DNA of 64,000 nucleotides from Muribaculaceae bacterium (GTDB lineage Bacteria > Bacteroidota > Bacteroidia > Bacteroidales > Muribaculaceae). How positions within the stretch are numbered: position 1 is the stretch's first letter; each line of letters starts with the position of its first letter. A program made the position numbers and the translations under genes. Positions 6,015 to 16,357 of this stretch are shown here, in pieces. The notes below the pieces were generated by a model. That model made no database searches and had not been told where the DNA came from. It saw nothing but the letters and a program-made list of their open reading frames with translations. The stretch is taken from the NCBI GenBank assembly GCA_022509185.1, contig JAFLTS010000002.1:1-64000 (forward strand). The letters run 5' to 3'.

Positions 6015-9000
6015 TTATTTTTTTTCCTTATAATCCTCATCTAACAATGTTCCATCATGCAAATGATAAGTAATCTCCGGATCTCCATTTGCACTGGTAG
6101 TTATCTGAATACGAACACAATCGTAAGGTGGATCAATTGGCTTGTTTGTGACGCTTTGTCCCGTGGCAACACAGGCTTGATTTCCATATCGCTCGAATAT
6201 CCATTCTACTGAAACATTCTCTCTTACAATATCAAAGGGAGCCTTGAAATAGCATCCATAGAAATCAGTCGTAGATTTTACAAGACATGTGTGTTCCTCA
6301 TGAGTACCGTTATTATGCTTGGTTCTTAAACCTGCACCGAAAGTAACATCAGTGAACGTAACTTTTCCCCACTTCTCACCTGGATTAGTGAAACCGCGTA
6401 GGTTACTGCTTGTGACATTCAAATTCTGGTCCTTATTCATCTCAATCCCATTAGGCCACCAATTCTTAGATTGTGAAACATCAGATTCATTTACTTTAAG
6501 AGTCGGATCCAGAGCAATGGTCTGGTAAACATCATAAATATTGACTTTCTCAACATTCACCTCGCTCATATTCTTGTTAGGTGCAATCATAATTCCTGCC
6601 CAGGCATATGGATCCCCTCTAAGCACCACATTCTTTATCGTGGTAGGCTGTTTATACCAGTCGGATGAATCCCAGTTTGGCAAAATACCGCTTTGCTGAT
6701 ATTCATAACGGTCACGAGCTGTGACAAACATTGTACAACTACCTTCTTTATCCACATAACTCGGTGTAATAACAGATCTTCCGCCCATACCACCTTTACC
6801 ATCAACCAGAACACTTTCTACATACAAACCTGCTCTTGAAGAAGAGGTAACCCAATTAATCTCTTCGTCAAACGGAAGATTTGCCGGGAAGGAGAATGTT
6901 TCCTTTGTTTCTTTATCTGAATTATCATAGTTAGCACCCCAGTTATCAATATTACAATGAATATTATATCTATTCATCAATATCTTAGTGTATGCAGATG
7001 GGGTTCCTGTATAATTAGCAGTAAGATAAACCTTATCCATAAACCAAGATGAAAGTATAGGCAGATACTGAAGATCAGCTTTTCCTAACTGGGTAACCCT
7101 GTTTTTCTTATAATCCTCTTGCATATCATAAAATGGGGGAACAGAGGGATCCTTACCATCTTTATCAGGCTCAAAGTAGTAGATACCGAAATCCAATAAG
7201 GAAACATTAGAGGCTGAATTGTTTAAATTTTCCTTAACCTTGGAAGCATCTTTATATACACCCCAGTCTACATCATCACCTCCAACAAAGGTCTGGGCAA
7301 AACTCAGGTATGTATCAGCAAGGTATCCGTATCCTGTCTTGTATAATCCGTTCTCATATACATTCTTAAGATAATTGAAAGGATATATCTGAGACAGCAT
7401 AACAACAGAGTTTGAAATCTTATTATTATTTATTTTATCCGGATAAGATTTGCTAAGGTTAACCTTGGCTCCTGTATTATGAGGATTCAGCATTTCCAAA
7501 CTACCGATAAGTCCACCTAATCTTCTGAATCCCTGGATATAAAGATTTCTTACTTCGCAATTGGTTACTTCACCACTCATCTTTACTTTAACACCATTTT
7601 GATCTACATCCTTGGCTTCAGTATTGAAACAACCAATCAGACCTCCTGTATTTGCACCTCGAGCATAGGTTCTATCTTGATCCGGTGCTTTCTCTTCTGC
7701 TCGAAGCATTGGGATATTTTTAATAGTACCTCCGTCTATAACACAATTATCTATAACAATATGATTTCCATAAGCATATCCTACGAGGCCACCAACATTA
7801 TTATAGCCAAGAACATCAATATTGGTCAGGCGAAGATTCTTTACCTGAGCATTTTCACCTATCATACCGAAGAAACCTCTTGCAAACCAGGTTGGATTAT
7901 CATAAGGTTTATTATCACGGTATTTATCATTTTCATTTTCATCTGTACAGCTACCGGCAATAGCATTATTAGCCTGACGAGAACGTGGATGCACCTGAGC
8001 TCCGAACTTCTTAATAGTCATATTCGAGATAGTATGACCGTTTCCATCGAATATTCCAAAGAATCCCCGGAATGACCAATCTCCATATCTGGATATAGAT
8101 GCAATTGCCTTACTATCGCTAAATAATTCCCCTGGTTTAAAAGTATCTCTACCCTGGTCAAGATTATGACACTCAAAACCAATCGGAATCCATTCAATAC
8201 CACTCAGATCTATATCTGCCATAAGTCTTACAGTAGCCTGATTCCTTTGAATACAACTTGGAAAGACTCTATCTTTTCTTGCAGCATTTCCTGAGAAATG
8301 GAAATTACCACCCGGAGGCCACCCTTCTTCACTTGCAGATTTTTGATGTACACTCGCAACTTTTTGGTGAGTAGCTACCATAATTCTTTCCCTTAGTTTA
8401 GGATCTTTCGGTTCTTCAATATAAGGAGCCGTAAAATACTTCTCATTTCCTTGAAGATCATAATAAGGATAAGATTTACCAAGATCCTCCGCATATACGG
8501 TTTCTCTGACCACCATCTTTCCGTTAACCATCTGCTGGAACCATATAAGACCATTACGGTTGGAAATCTCTATCACGTCATCTTTCGCATTGTAATATAC
8601 ACCGTCGGCAAGCGGACCGCTCCATTCCCAATCCTCACCATTCGACCAGCCACTGTATTCTCCTGCAAAGTCTTTGTCAAGTTTTACCTCGATAGTGGGC
8701 TTTTCGGTTAGAAGTTCATGGCTGACTATATTGGTACGCCAGTTTCTCTGCACGGGTACATGATTGATATCAAGAACGAGTTTCTCATTCTCTTCAGTAC
8801 CGTCAGAAAGCCACATCCTGACATTATTGACAACCACAGCCTCATCCTTGGTGCTTGACGTAAGAATATAACACATAGAGAGCCATTTGAAGGTTTCGCC
8901 CTTCTTGCCATCATTATTTTCCAAGTTGGCATAATCAAGATACCCGTCTTTACCATGGCTTACCGGCACTCCATCTTCAACAACATACTCTCCATGCTTG

Positions 9001-10169
9001 TCATCCATGAATCCATCTTTGGGTTTGCCTTCCGAATCAAATTTTTCCTCATCGTTATAAAGATGCACTTTAAGGAATTCCTCATTCAAATATTGATCAT
9101 ATTTCATTCCCTCATGATAAGGATTCTTCTCATAGTGAGTACCTTCTTCATCGTCCCAGAGATACCATTTACTTGAATCAAATACTGTCTGATCGAATGA
9201 ACGAACATCAGGACGATTGTATTCCCAGTCAAACTTAGAGAATGATGGAAAATCAGGAATTTCACATTCAGCGTAAGCCGGTATCGGAGCCCTGGCAAAG
9301 TCTACAACGGCGAAAGCCTCGGCAGTCTTATCAGCGTAATCCGCTTGGTCTTTTTCTCCGTATGGATCATCAGAAGTCGTGCTCCAATAAGTTTTATCCC
9401 TCACCACGTCAAGATAACGTGCTGCCCGATTGATACGCACTCTTGAGTGGGTATACTTAACGTGAGCATCACGGGTTATAACTTCATAATCATAACCTGA
9501 AGTACCGATATTAATCTGAGACAACGGACGATATAGATATACATTTTGAGTCATATTGTTTCCTGTGACTTCGATCTCTACACTCCGGCAGAATGCATCA
9601 CGTAACTCGTCATTATTAGGAGTGAGAGATGCTTCAGTTGAATCAGAATGGTCCAGACTGTTCACTAATGAATATTTCACTTCAACCTTGCGAAGATCTG
9701 AAAAATCATATGCACGGCAATTCTCGTTCTGTGCCCAGAAAGCCACTGTATATGTCTGGCCTTTTTTGAGAGTCAGATTAATTGTAAAAGGGAAACCGTC
9801 AGTCACTCTTTTGGCTGTCTGAGCCTCACCATGACCGAAATAACTCTGATCAAGACCATCATCGGCCCCAAGACCATATTTGTCAAGGAGTTCATAGGTT
9901 TTTTCATCCGGATTCCACCAATATACAGCATAAATAAGCACGTTAGCTTTGCTACCGTCGCTGATATGGGTAGTCTTTAACTTAGAATTTTCTTCAGCGC
10001 GGGTGCTTACCGCAGCGGCTTCCGGAGCGATTGTGAATGACACCTTCACCTCATCGCCGGAAAGATCATCACCATAATTAGCAAAGGTGTCATCTTTACA
10101 GGATGTGACCATAAACATAGAGGCTATAGCCAACCATCCGAATAAATGTTTTATTTTATTAAATTTCAT
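6015..10169 (-). CDS. Large fimbrillin-like tip lipoprotein with GLUG-type repeats
   Basis: The 1384-residue product begins with a lipoprotein signal (lipobox FMVTSC, Cys24) followed by Lys-Asp-Asp, which fits the Bacteroidota surface-lipoprotein export signal. Residues up to about 500 match the three fimbrillin-like neighbours: DAFCRSVEIEVTG, RPLSQINIGTSG and HVPVQRNWRTNI motifs, then a FAGEYSGW motif. The remainder is a probable right-handed beta-helix, with ISNRNGLIWFQQMVNG, DGNGHTISNMTI, VGGLVGYAYGN and GGLIGSLE repeats typical of GLUG proteins. It is the last gene of the operon. By size and position it would be the tip or adhesin subunit of a Mfa/FimA-type pilus. The ligand is unknown. 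Confidence 0.75.
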   Translation of the reverse strand: MKFNKIKHLFGWLAIASMFMVTSCKDDTFANYGDDLSGDEVKVSFTIAPEAAAVSTRAEENSKLKTTHISDGSKANVLIYAVYWWNPDEKTYELLDKYGLGADDGLDQSYFGHGEAQTAKRVTDGFPFTINLTLKKGQTYTVAFWAQNENCRAYDFSDLRKVEVKYSLVNSLDHSDSTEASLTPNNDELRDAFCRSVEIEVTGNNMTQNVYLYRPLSQINIGTSGYDYEVITRDAHVKYTHSRVRINRAARYLDVVRDKTYWSTTSDDPYGEKDQADYADKTAEAFAVVDFARAPIPAYAECEIPDFPSFSKFDWEYNRPDVRSFDQTVFDSSKWYLWDDEEGTHYEKNPYHEGMKYDQYLNEEFLKVHLYNDEEKFDSEGKPKDGFMDDKHGEYVVEDGVPVSHGKDGYLDYANLENNDGKKGETFKWLSMCYILTSSTKDEAVVVNNVRMWLSDGTEENEKLVLDINHVPVQRNWRTNIVSHELLTEKPTIEVKLDKDFAGEYSGWSNGEDWEWSGPLADGVYYNAKDDVIEISNRNGLIWFQQMVNGKMVVRETVYAEDLGKSYPYYDLQGNEKYFTAPYIEEPKDPKLRERIMVATHQKVASVHQKSASEEGWPPGGNFHFSGNAARKDRVFPSCIQRNQATVRLMADIDLSGIEWIPIGFECHNLDQGRDTFKPGELFSDSKAIASISRYGDWSFRGFFGIFDGNGHTISNMTIKKFGAQVHPRSRQANNAIAGSCTDENENDKYRDNKPYDNPTWFARGFFGMIGENAQVKNLRLTNIDVLGYNNVGGLVGYAYGNHIVIDNCVIDGGTIKNIPMLRAEEKAPDQDRTYARGANTGGLIGCFNTEAKDVDQNGVKVKMSGEVTNCEVRNLYIQGFRRLGGLIGSLEMLNPHNTGAKVNLSKSYPDKINNNKISNSVVMLSQIYPFNYLKNVYENGLYKTGYGYLADTYLSFAQTFVGGDDVDWGVYKDASKVKENLNNSASNVSLLDFGIYYFEPDKDGKDPSVPPFYDMQEDYKKNRVTQLGKADLQYLPILSSWFMDKVYLTANYTGTPSAYTKILMNRYNIHCNIDNWGANYDNSDKETKETFSFPANLPFDEEINWVTSSSRAGLYVESVLVDGKGGMGGRSVITPSYVDKEGSCTMFVTARDRYEYQQSGILPNWDSSDWYKQPTTIKNVVLRGDPYAWAGIMIAPNKNMSEVNVEKVNIYDVYQTIALDPTLKVNESDVSQSKNWWPNGIEMNKDQNLNVTSSNLRGFTNPGEKWGKVTFTDVTFGAGLRTKHNNGTHEEHTCLVKSTTDFYGCYFKAPFDIVRENVSVEWIFERYGNQACVATGQSVTNKPIDPPYDCVRIQITTSANGDPEITYHLHDGTLLDEDYKEKK

Positions 10170-10189
10170 AGCTTTTCACTTACGTTAGG

Positions 10190-11911
10190 TTATTCATTGC
10201 TATTCTTATGGTTCTGATAATAATCATCATTCTCTCCTTTATTATCTTTATTGCCATAAAGATTATCAAATTCCGGATTTCGGTAACCACCTCCATTACT
10301 TGTCCATTGAAGAGAACCATCCTGGGTATTTCCGAATTTTTCATCCCATAACCATTTGTCATCGTCGATATGGCTGTCTTTATCATGTTCGCCACAATAA
10401 TCAGGCACCAAATAAATCAAGCCTTTAACATTAGTGATAAAGAAGCTATCGCCCAAGATGTTTGTACGCCAGTTCTTTTGAACGGGAACATTATGCAAAG
10501 TATAGCTTATTGTATTATCATTCTTGTTAATATCAGGCTTTTGAACTTTACCTTCATTGTCTACTTCACCACCTTTGGCCGTGAATGTCACTTCTGAAAG
10601 AACACTTCCGGTGGTTACACCCTCGATATTTTGAATATCTGAGGCTTCAGGTACGAGAATATAGCTCATTGAAAGGTATTTATAGCTTTCTGTGAATGGA
10701 CGCTTAGGATCATCCTGATCATTAAATGCTGTCCAGTAATCCGACTGAAAATCTAAATACTCCTTGTATGGAACATAAACGGCATATCCGTCAGCATCTA
10801 ATTTCGGTTCATAAGGATTCTTAATATAAGTTTCCCCTTTTTCTTCAGCTTCCTTCTCCAATTTCAATTCACTATCTGAATAGAAGGCTTTCTCATCCTT
10901 ATAAGATGTCCGATCACGTTCTACTCTTAAGAATTCATCCTTTTCAAAGGAGGTATAACTGATTAAAGCGAACTCCGGGCCAACTTTATTTTTGTCTACA
11001 TCCCAATGTATAAAAGCCGGGAGACGGTTCCAGCTAAAGGTAACATCTGTAGTGGCTGATTTATCCTTAAGATCATCTATTTCCTTAAAATCATCCGAGG
11101 AAAGAGTCTTACCATTGATAACATCATAATATTTGGCTACTCCTTTAAACTCAATTTTAGAGATTTGATAACTTACGGGACTCGGTTTTAAGGCAGCTTC
11201 GCCTTCATAATCCCATCCCACCGTTCCTACATTCACCTGAGCGAAAGGACGCTTTAGAATTACGGTCTGTGTCTGAGCCTTACCGCTGAATGTCACCATA
11301 CCACAGAAAGCATCACGGAGTTCCTCATTGTTTAAGGCACCTTCATAATTCACTTCAACCTTAGAAAGGTCGGAAGTATCATAAGCTGTACATTTTATGT
11401 TCTGAGCCCAGAAAGCGATAAGGTACTCTTTGTCGGCTTCTGTCTGCACTTTGATTGTGGCAAAACCTTCAGGGAATACTCCATCTACTTCCAAATGGTT
11501 CTGACCATTTTTTACTCCATTTACTTTCACTGCCATGTCCTCATTCACGAAATCCATATTGAGGAAATAAGTTTCCTTAACAGTTTGGCCATCCTTAACA
11601 TATGTATAAGTAATGGACTTAGCTCCGGCAGGTACTTTATCTTCCGATTCCACTTTCTCATAAACAGCGAAGATAAGATCGTCGATATGACTGCCATCGC
11701 TGATATGGAATGACATATCCGGGTCTTTAATTTCTTCGTCACGGGTACCTGTGGTCTGTTTCTGAGGTATCACATTGAAAGTAACTTCACGCAGTTCTCC
11801 GGGCAGAGTGTTGTCAGTTTCGGGAGCAGCCATATCCTTATCGGCACAAGCTGTGGCAAACAACACTGCGCTTCCGGATAACCATGCATATATATATTTA
11901 TTCAGTTTCAT
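10190..11911 (-). CDS. Fimbrillin-like lipoprotein (573 residues)
   Basis: The signal peptide ends in lipobox FATAC (Cys22). Shared family motifs are LRDAFCGMVTFSG, RPFAQVNVGTVG and NVPVQKNWRTNILG, followed by a short C-terminal PDYCGEHDKD motif. These resemble the DUF6562/Mfa-type fimbrillin domains in which two beta-sandwich domains are joined and polymerise on the surface. The C-terminus beyond GEH is long, Gly/Asn/Asp-rich and probably flexible. It lies 20 bp upstream of the tip gene. Likely a pilus shaft or accessory subunit; which subunit polymerises cannot be told from sequence alone. Confidence 0.75.
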   Translation of the reverse strand: MKLNKYIYAWLSGSAVLFATACADKDMAAPETDNTLPGELREVTFNVIPQKQTTGTRDEEIKDPDMSFHISDGSHIDDLIFAVYEKVESEDKVPAGAKSITYTYVKDGQTVKETYFLNMDFVNEDMAVKVNGVKNGQNHLEVDGVFPEGFATIKVQTEADKEYLIAFWAQNIKCTAYDTSDLSKVEVNYEGALNNEELRDAFCGMVTFSGKAQTQTVILKRPFAQVNVGTVGWDYEGEAALKPSPVSYQISKIEFKGVAKYYDVINGKTLSSDDFKEIDDLKDKSATTDVTFSWNRLPAFIHWDVDKNKVGPEFALISYTSFEKDEFLRVERDRTSYKDEKAFYSDSELKLEKEAEEKGETYIKNPYEPKLDADGYAVYVPYKEYLDFQSDYWTAFNDQDDPKRPFTESYKYLSMSYILVPEASDIQNIEGVTTGSVLSEVTFTAKGGEVDNEGKVQKPDINKNDNTISYTLHNVPVQKNWRTNILGDSFFITNVKGLIYLVPDYCGEHDKDSHIDDDKWLWDEKFGNTQDGSLQWTSNGGGYRNPEFDNLYGNKDNKGENDDYYQNHKNSNE

Positions 11912-11947
11912 AGAAATTCTAATTTGGTTAGTTTATCCTAAAGGAGT

Positions 11948-13612
11948 TCACTCAGTTGTGTCTTCCGTTTCGGGGTTGTTTGCACTGCCCTCGTTTTCAT
12001 TCCAATCGGCACCCTCGTATCTGTCATCTTCCGGACCGGTCTCTCCTGTCAAATAGCCGTTGTATTCACCGGAGAATTTATTATCAATAATTACTCTGAA
12101 AGTCCACATATTGAAAATACTTGGATCGGGATTCGGGTCATCCGGATCGGGGGTGTCCGGAGTCGGTGGCACCGGCACCGGAGGAGTCGGAGGAGTAGGA
12201 TCGTCCGGATCAGGATTATTCGGAGGTGTCGGCACCGGATCGGGGTCCTCGGGATTCCATGGATCGTCAGGATCCAATGGATCATCCGGTGTACCATTCG
12301 GATTACTCATTGTAAGACCTCCGAGAATATTCGTTCTCCAGTTTCTTTTCACCGGTACATTCTTCAATGAGAAGTCGGATACATGAGTAGAACTCAAGCC
12401 GGTTTTGAAAGCAACTTCAAGATTCACAGTAGCTGCATCTTTTTTCTCATAATTTACATTTCCACTGTCATCTATACCGTATTCTTCTGAAATAAGTTCT
12501 CCGTTGTTATGATAATGACCACCTGGCACCAGAACATAAGTCATTGAAAGATATTTGAAAGTCTCGGTGCGAGGATCACCCTTCTTCACTATTTCACCGG
12601 AAGTTGCCTCCCATTTGTCATCATCTTCTGTCTGCCATTCTCCATCAAACCACCATAGAGTAGGATAATAGGTCTGATATTGTAGATACCCTTCTTTCCC
12701 GTCAAGATCAACGAGAAGGAATTCTTCAGGAGCAAGTTTTTTATCATAAACAATTGTCTCCCAATAATTTTTAGCTGTCAAATTTGATATATTACTCCAA
12801 TTCCAGTAAGATGGGATTGTATTATATTCAAACGTTACCGGTTCTGTGCCAGCCACACCGATTTTATCATTGAGGACGTCTATTGTATTCGCAACTCCTG
12901 TAACCTTCACTTGCGAATAAAGATAAGGTTTGCCCGGCACCGCATGTTCAAGAGTAGTCTTGAGGTCGGCTCCGGTAGTTCCAACATTTATTTGTGCGAA
13001 GGGACGATAGAGAGTTACAAATACTGACGGATCGTTACCTTTGAATTCTTTATATGCACAGAAGGCATCACGAAGTTCGTCGTTGTTTAATGCATTACCA
13101 TATTTCACTACTACATTTGTAAGATCTGTAGTATCAAAAGCTTTGCAAGAACTGTTTTGCGACCATGTCACAATCTTATATTCCTTATCGGGATCAAGGT
13201 GCATATCGAATTTAATCAACTTCTTTCCTTCGATTGTGTACCATTTGATAAGGTTTTGTGAAGTAGGATCCATGGGTAATACCGTTTTGTCTCCTTCTTT
13301 TATATCTTCGCTCAATGCATTATTACGATATTCAGAATTCAATTTGTAATTACCGTCTTCCTGTTTTTCATATATTGCGAAAATCAATACATCAGCTAAA
13401 TTTCCCCGGCTCAAGCTTGGTGAGAAATTTGAATATACAGGACCACGTGTGCCGAATTCGTTTCCTTCGGTCTGCAAGGTGAAGCTTACCAAACCGGTAG
13501 ACACGGTATTTTGTATGCCATTGTCATCAAAGTCCTTATTGTCGGAACAAGCCGCTGTAAATGTCAGAGCTCCAACCGACAACAGTTTGAAAAAGTTTTT
13601 AATCGTTATCAT
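11948..13612 (-). CDS. Fimbrillin-like lipoprotein with Pro/Asp-rich linker
   Basis: The 554-residue lipoprotein (lipobox TFTAAC) shares LRDAFCAYKEFKG, RPFAQINVGTTG and NVPVKRNWRTNILGG with its neighbours. A stretch after NWRTNILGG, about residues 440-500, is almost entirely Pro, Asp, Asn and Thr (PDDP, PDPD repeats) before a last strand pair containing FSGEYNGY. The linker is encoded by degenerate GGATC/CCGGA-type repeats at 12118-12300, which may allow length change. Together with the 10190 and 13631 genes it forms a paralogous trio, so subunits may be incorporated in fixed order or alternately. Confidence 0.75.
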   Translation of the reverse strand: MITIKNFFKLLSVGALTFTAACSDNKDFDDNGIQNTVSTGLVSFTLQTEGNEFGTRGPVYSNFSPSLSRGNLADVLIFAIYEKQEDGNYKLNSEYRNNALSEDIKEGDKTVLPMDPTSQNLIKWYTIEGKKLIKFDMHLDPDKEYKIVTWSQNSSCKAFDTTDLTNVVVKYGNALNNDELRDAFCAYKEFKGNDPSVFVTLYRPFAQINVGTTGADLKTTLEHAVPGKPYLYSQVKVTGVANTIDVLNDKIGVAGTEPVTFEYNTIPSYWNWSNISNLTAKNYWETIVYDKKLAPEEFLLVDLDGKEGYLQYQTYYPTLWWFDGEWQTEDDDKWEATSGEIVKKGDPRTETFKYLSMTYVLVPGGHYHNNGELISEEYGIDDSGNVNYEKKDAATVNLEVAFKTGLSSTHVSDFSLKNVPVKRNWRTNILGGLTMSNPNGTPDDPLDPDDPWNPEDPDPVPTPPNNPDPDDPTPPTPPVPVPPTPDTPDPDDPNPDPSIFNMWTFRVIIDNKFSGEYNGYLTGETGPEDDRYEGADWNENEGSANNPETEDTTE

Positions 13613-13630
13613 GTGTTATTAGCTCTTTAA

Positions 13631-15172
13631 TTATTTTGTTGATGGATTATGTTCTCCGTAGTAATCACTGACAATCTGAGTTTGTCCCGGGGTCTGTCCT
13701 AAGATTTTTGAAGGATCATCCCCCGTTTTGGGAGGATTATTACCGGGTCCCGGATTTGGTTTCTCCGGATCATTTGGATCCCAGGGTTCCTCATCCTTTC
13801 CGTTGGGGTTATTTTGTGTAAGCCCCCCTAATATATTCGTACGCCAGTTTCTTTGAACAGGTACCTTCGACACTACAAGTTCCCTGGATGTACCATCAGT
13901 ACCTATAAACGAAGCTTTAATATTAACGGTGGTTTTATAGAGATCATCGGAATCCGGTTTAGGTTCAACTGAGCTTCCTGAATCGTAGTTCGGAGTTTTA
14001 TTTTCAATAGATGGAACTAAAACATAAGTCATCGAGAGATATTTGAAAGTCTCAGTACGGACATCTCCGGCAACAGCCACAGTATTTCCTTTGGAATCTT
14101 TTCTGTCGTACCACCAAAGAGTGGGATAATAAGTCTGATAATCAAGTATGGAGCCATCCTGATTAAGGTCAATCTTCAGATATTCTTCATTAGGATAATC
14201 AGTTCTAACGAAATCATCCATAGTCTTTGGTTCTACGTAATCGTAATATGCCGGAATAGTATTTTTTTGGAATGTTACTTTTCCAGGTTCTTTTTCAATC
14301 ACCTTGTCTTCAAGAACATTGAATCTGTTGCAGACACCCTCTATTTCTATTTCCGATTTAACGTAAGGTTTTATGCCGGATGTTTTTGCAAGACTTGCTA
14401 TTTCAGCCCCGGTGGTTCCTATATTAATCTGAGCAAAGGGACGGTACAGGGTTACAGAGATATTCTGACCTTCTGTCACAGTGAAACTTTCCATCTTACA
14501 GAAAGCATCGAGGTGCTCATCATTGTTAAGAATTTTGGTATAATCCACTGTAATTTCCTCGAGATTCGCAAAATCGTAAACATCAGCCAGGCTACTCTGA
14601 GCCCAGAATGCAATATAATAGGTTTTACCACGCATCAGACGGAGGGAAATCTCCTGGGACCTTCCTTTTTGGATAGTTTCTGAAACGTCTTTCATTCCAA
14701 GACCACAATCATACCAAGCCTGATTCAGATCGTATTTTGCTGAACTACCATTTCCATTCTCACCTTCTTCAGGATTTTCATTCTCTGCAGGCTTATGCCT
14801 CTCAAAGAAAGCTTCCAAGGCAGGCCTTGTGTATTCATTCCAATTATCAGGCAATTCCGTACGATACTGGGTAAGTAGCTGGTACCCTGCTTTATGGCCG
14901 TCAGCAGGTGTTTCATTGTATTCATATACTCCATAGATGAGCATATCAATCTCTTTACCCCGGCTCACATTCTGCCATTGTCCGGGACCCTGTGCATCAT
15001 CATCTGCACGGGTTAGCAGGGAATGTGTCTCGGGGGTAACTGTGAGCGTGACGTCTACGTAATCACTGCCCTCGCTGCTACCGTCATAATCCCAGACATT
15101 GTCGCCGCTACATGCTGTGGCCAGCATCATGGTGCCGACCGTTAGCGATGTTAGGAGTTTTTTGTTAATCAT
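13631..15172 (-). CDS. Fimbrillin-like lipoprotein (513 residues)
   Basis: The signal peptide ends at lipobox LATAC (Cys21). Family motifs are present: LDAFCKMESFTV, RPFAQINIGTTG, KVPVQRNWRTNILGG, and a C-terminal VSDYYGEHNPSTK close to the end, so this copy lacks the long tail seen in the 10190 gene. A Pro/Gly/Asn linker (PNPGPGNNPPKTGDDP) separates the last two motifs. It starts 36 bp after the anchor-like gene ends and is the first of the fimbrillin series, the usual position of a major or first accessory subunit. Subunit role is inferred. Confidence 0.75.
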   Translation of the reverse strand: MINKKLLTSLTVGTMMLATACSGDNVWDYDGSSEGSDYVDVTLTVTPETHSLLTRADDDAQGPGQWQNVSRGKEIDMLIYGVYEYNETPADGHKAGYQLLTQYRTELPDNWNEYTRPALEAFFERHKPAENENPEEGENGNGSSAKYDLNQAWYDCGLGMKDVSETIQKGRSQEISLRLMRGKTYYIAFWAQSSLADVYDFANLEEITVDYTKILNNDEHLDAFCKMESFTVTEGQNISVTLYRPFAQINIGTTGAEIASLAKTSGIKPYVKSEIEIEGVCNRFNVLEDKVIEKEPGKVTFQKNTIPAYYDYVEPKTMDDFVRTDYPNEEYLKIDLNQDGSILDYQTYYPTLWWYDRKDSKGNTVAVAGDVRTETFKYLSMTYVLVPSIENKTPNYDSGSSVEPKPDSDDLYKTTVNIKASFIGTDGTSRELVVSKVPVQRNWRTNILGGLTQNNPNGKDEEPWDPNDPEKPNPGPGNNPPKTGDDPSKILGQTPGQTQIVSDYYGEHNPSTK

Positions 15173-15208
15173 AGTTTTTATTTTATTTATTTTAATTTTT
15201 CTTCATAA

Positions 15209-16357
15209 CTACGGGATAATGTTATGGTCGCCATTATAACCCGGATCTATACCGACTCCTCCTTCTCCTTTCTGAGTGAGGAAAGCACCACGAAGCAAGG
15301 TATGGTGGTCTCTACGGAGGGGCACCGTAATCTGGTGTGACTGTGCCACGGAATTTCCCTCTTTGTCATAAACCACTATAGTGGCCTGAACTCCGGAATC
15401 GGCATATTCATTGATAAATACATAGTCATATCCCAAAGAAGCCTCTGATTCACCGGTAACCGTAACTTCCGTCTCGAAGTTGATTCCCGTGGACGAGTCT
15501 CTTAAAATATCTTCTATTGCACTATAGGCCGAAGGATGATAGGTGGAATAATAGATCTTCACCACATAATCGTCGATCGAGGCGCGTGTAGACTTTAATT
15601 CCCTTCTCACTGTCTCGCGTTCGAGGAATTCCGAAAGATCTGTGGTGATAAATTCATATTTTGCCATAGGCCTGTTCATCTCCACTGTCACTGTTCCACC
15701 TTCTTCTCCGAGTGTGAAATATTTCCGGCCTCTAAAGGTGTCACGATGGTCGCTATTAGCCTTGAAATAATCGTAATCTATCTTTATACTCTGGAAATTG
15801 GAAGCATCATAAAAACGGGAATGTTCTTCCGACTCTATGAAATCTGTCCAGACCACCACATCATAATCACCCGGCATTATCCTTATGGGCAGATTAGTGT
15901 CGTAGTCTTCAGTCACCTCCTCGGTAAATTCCTCTTCTCTCACATATTCGGTGTAACCATACACAAAGAAGCGGGCTGTGATATGCTTAAGACCATAATT
16001 CACTTTACCGGGGAAAATATCGGTAGTGCCCGGATGATTGCCATCGACATTTTCTTCAGGATAAGATTCCACCACTTTCCCCAACTTAGGATCATAGTAA
16101 TGTTCCCATAAATACATGTCGGTGGCATATTCCACTTTCATGTCAAGATCGACATATTTGTCGGGATCATCGGGATATACGGGATCATCAGGCGGATTGG
16201 GGACACCCGGTTTATCAGGATCCTCCATCTGAGCAGGGAACTGATGCACATCACATGATGTAAGAGCTAACATAATGAAACAAATTAAGCTCCAAAGATA
16301 TTTCATCACACTCCGCTCTTTGCTTTGAGCTTTATTCCGTGAGATTTTCCTCATCAT
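15209..16357 (-). CDS. FimB/Mfa2-like fimbrial anchor lipoprotein
   Basis: The 382-residue product has a lipobox ALTSC; a start at 16306 (MKYLWSLICFIM) would give a conventional signal peptide, but the ATG at 16357 overlaps the previous stop (ATGA) and is also plausible. A Pro/Asp linker follows the lipidated Cys. The core has MPGDYDVVVWTDF, FYDASNFQSIKI, HRDTFRGRKYF and RPMAKYEFITTD, which parallel the DAF.. and RPFAQINVGT motifs of the fimbrillins. It ends with GYNGDHN. Second gene of the operon, directly after the DUF3575 protein, as in Mfa-type loci, where this type of protein anchors the pilus and limits its length. Confidence 0.7.
   Translation of the reverse strand: MMRKISRNKAQSKERSVMKYLWSLICFIMLALTSCDVHQFPAQMEDPDKPGVPNPPDDPVYPDDPDKYVDLDMKVEYATDMYLWEHYYDPKLGKVVESYPEENVDGNHPGTTDIFPGKVNYGLKHITARFFVYGYTEYVREEEFTEEVTEDYDTNLPIRIMPGDYDVVVWTDFIESEEHSRFYDASNFQSIKIDYDYFKANSDHRDTFRGRKYFTLGEEGGTVTVEMNRPMAKYEFITTDLSEFLERETVRRELKSTRASIDDYVVKIYYSTYHPSAYSAIEDILRDSSTGINFETEVTVTGESEASLGYDYVFINEYADSGVQATIVVYDKEGNSVAQSHQITVPLRRDHHTLLRGAFLTQKGEGGVGIDPGYNGDHNIIP

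Noticed and set aside
12060-12386. Plus-strand open frame rich in Gly/Ser
   Set aside because: It is the reverse reading of the Pro/Asp linker of the 11948-13612 lipoprotein; no start signal or family match.
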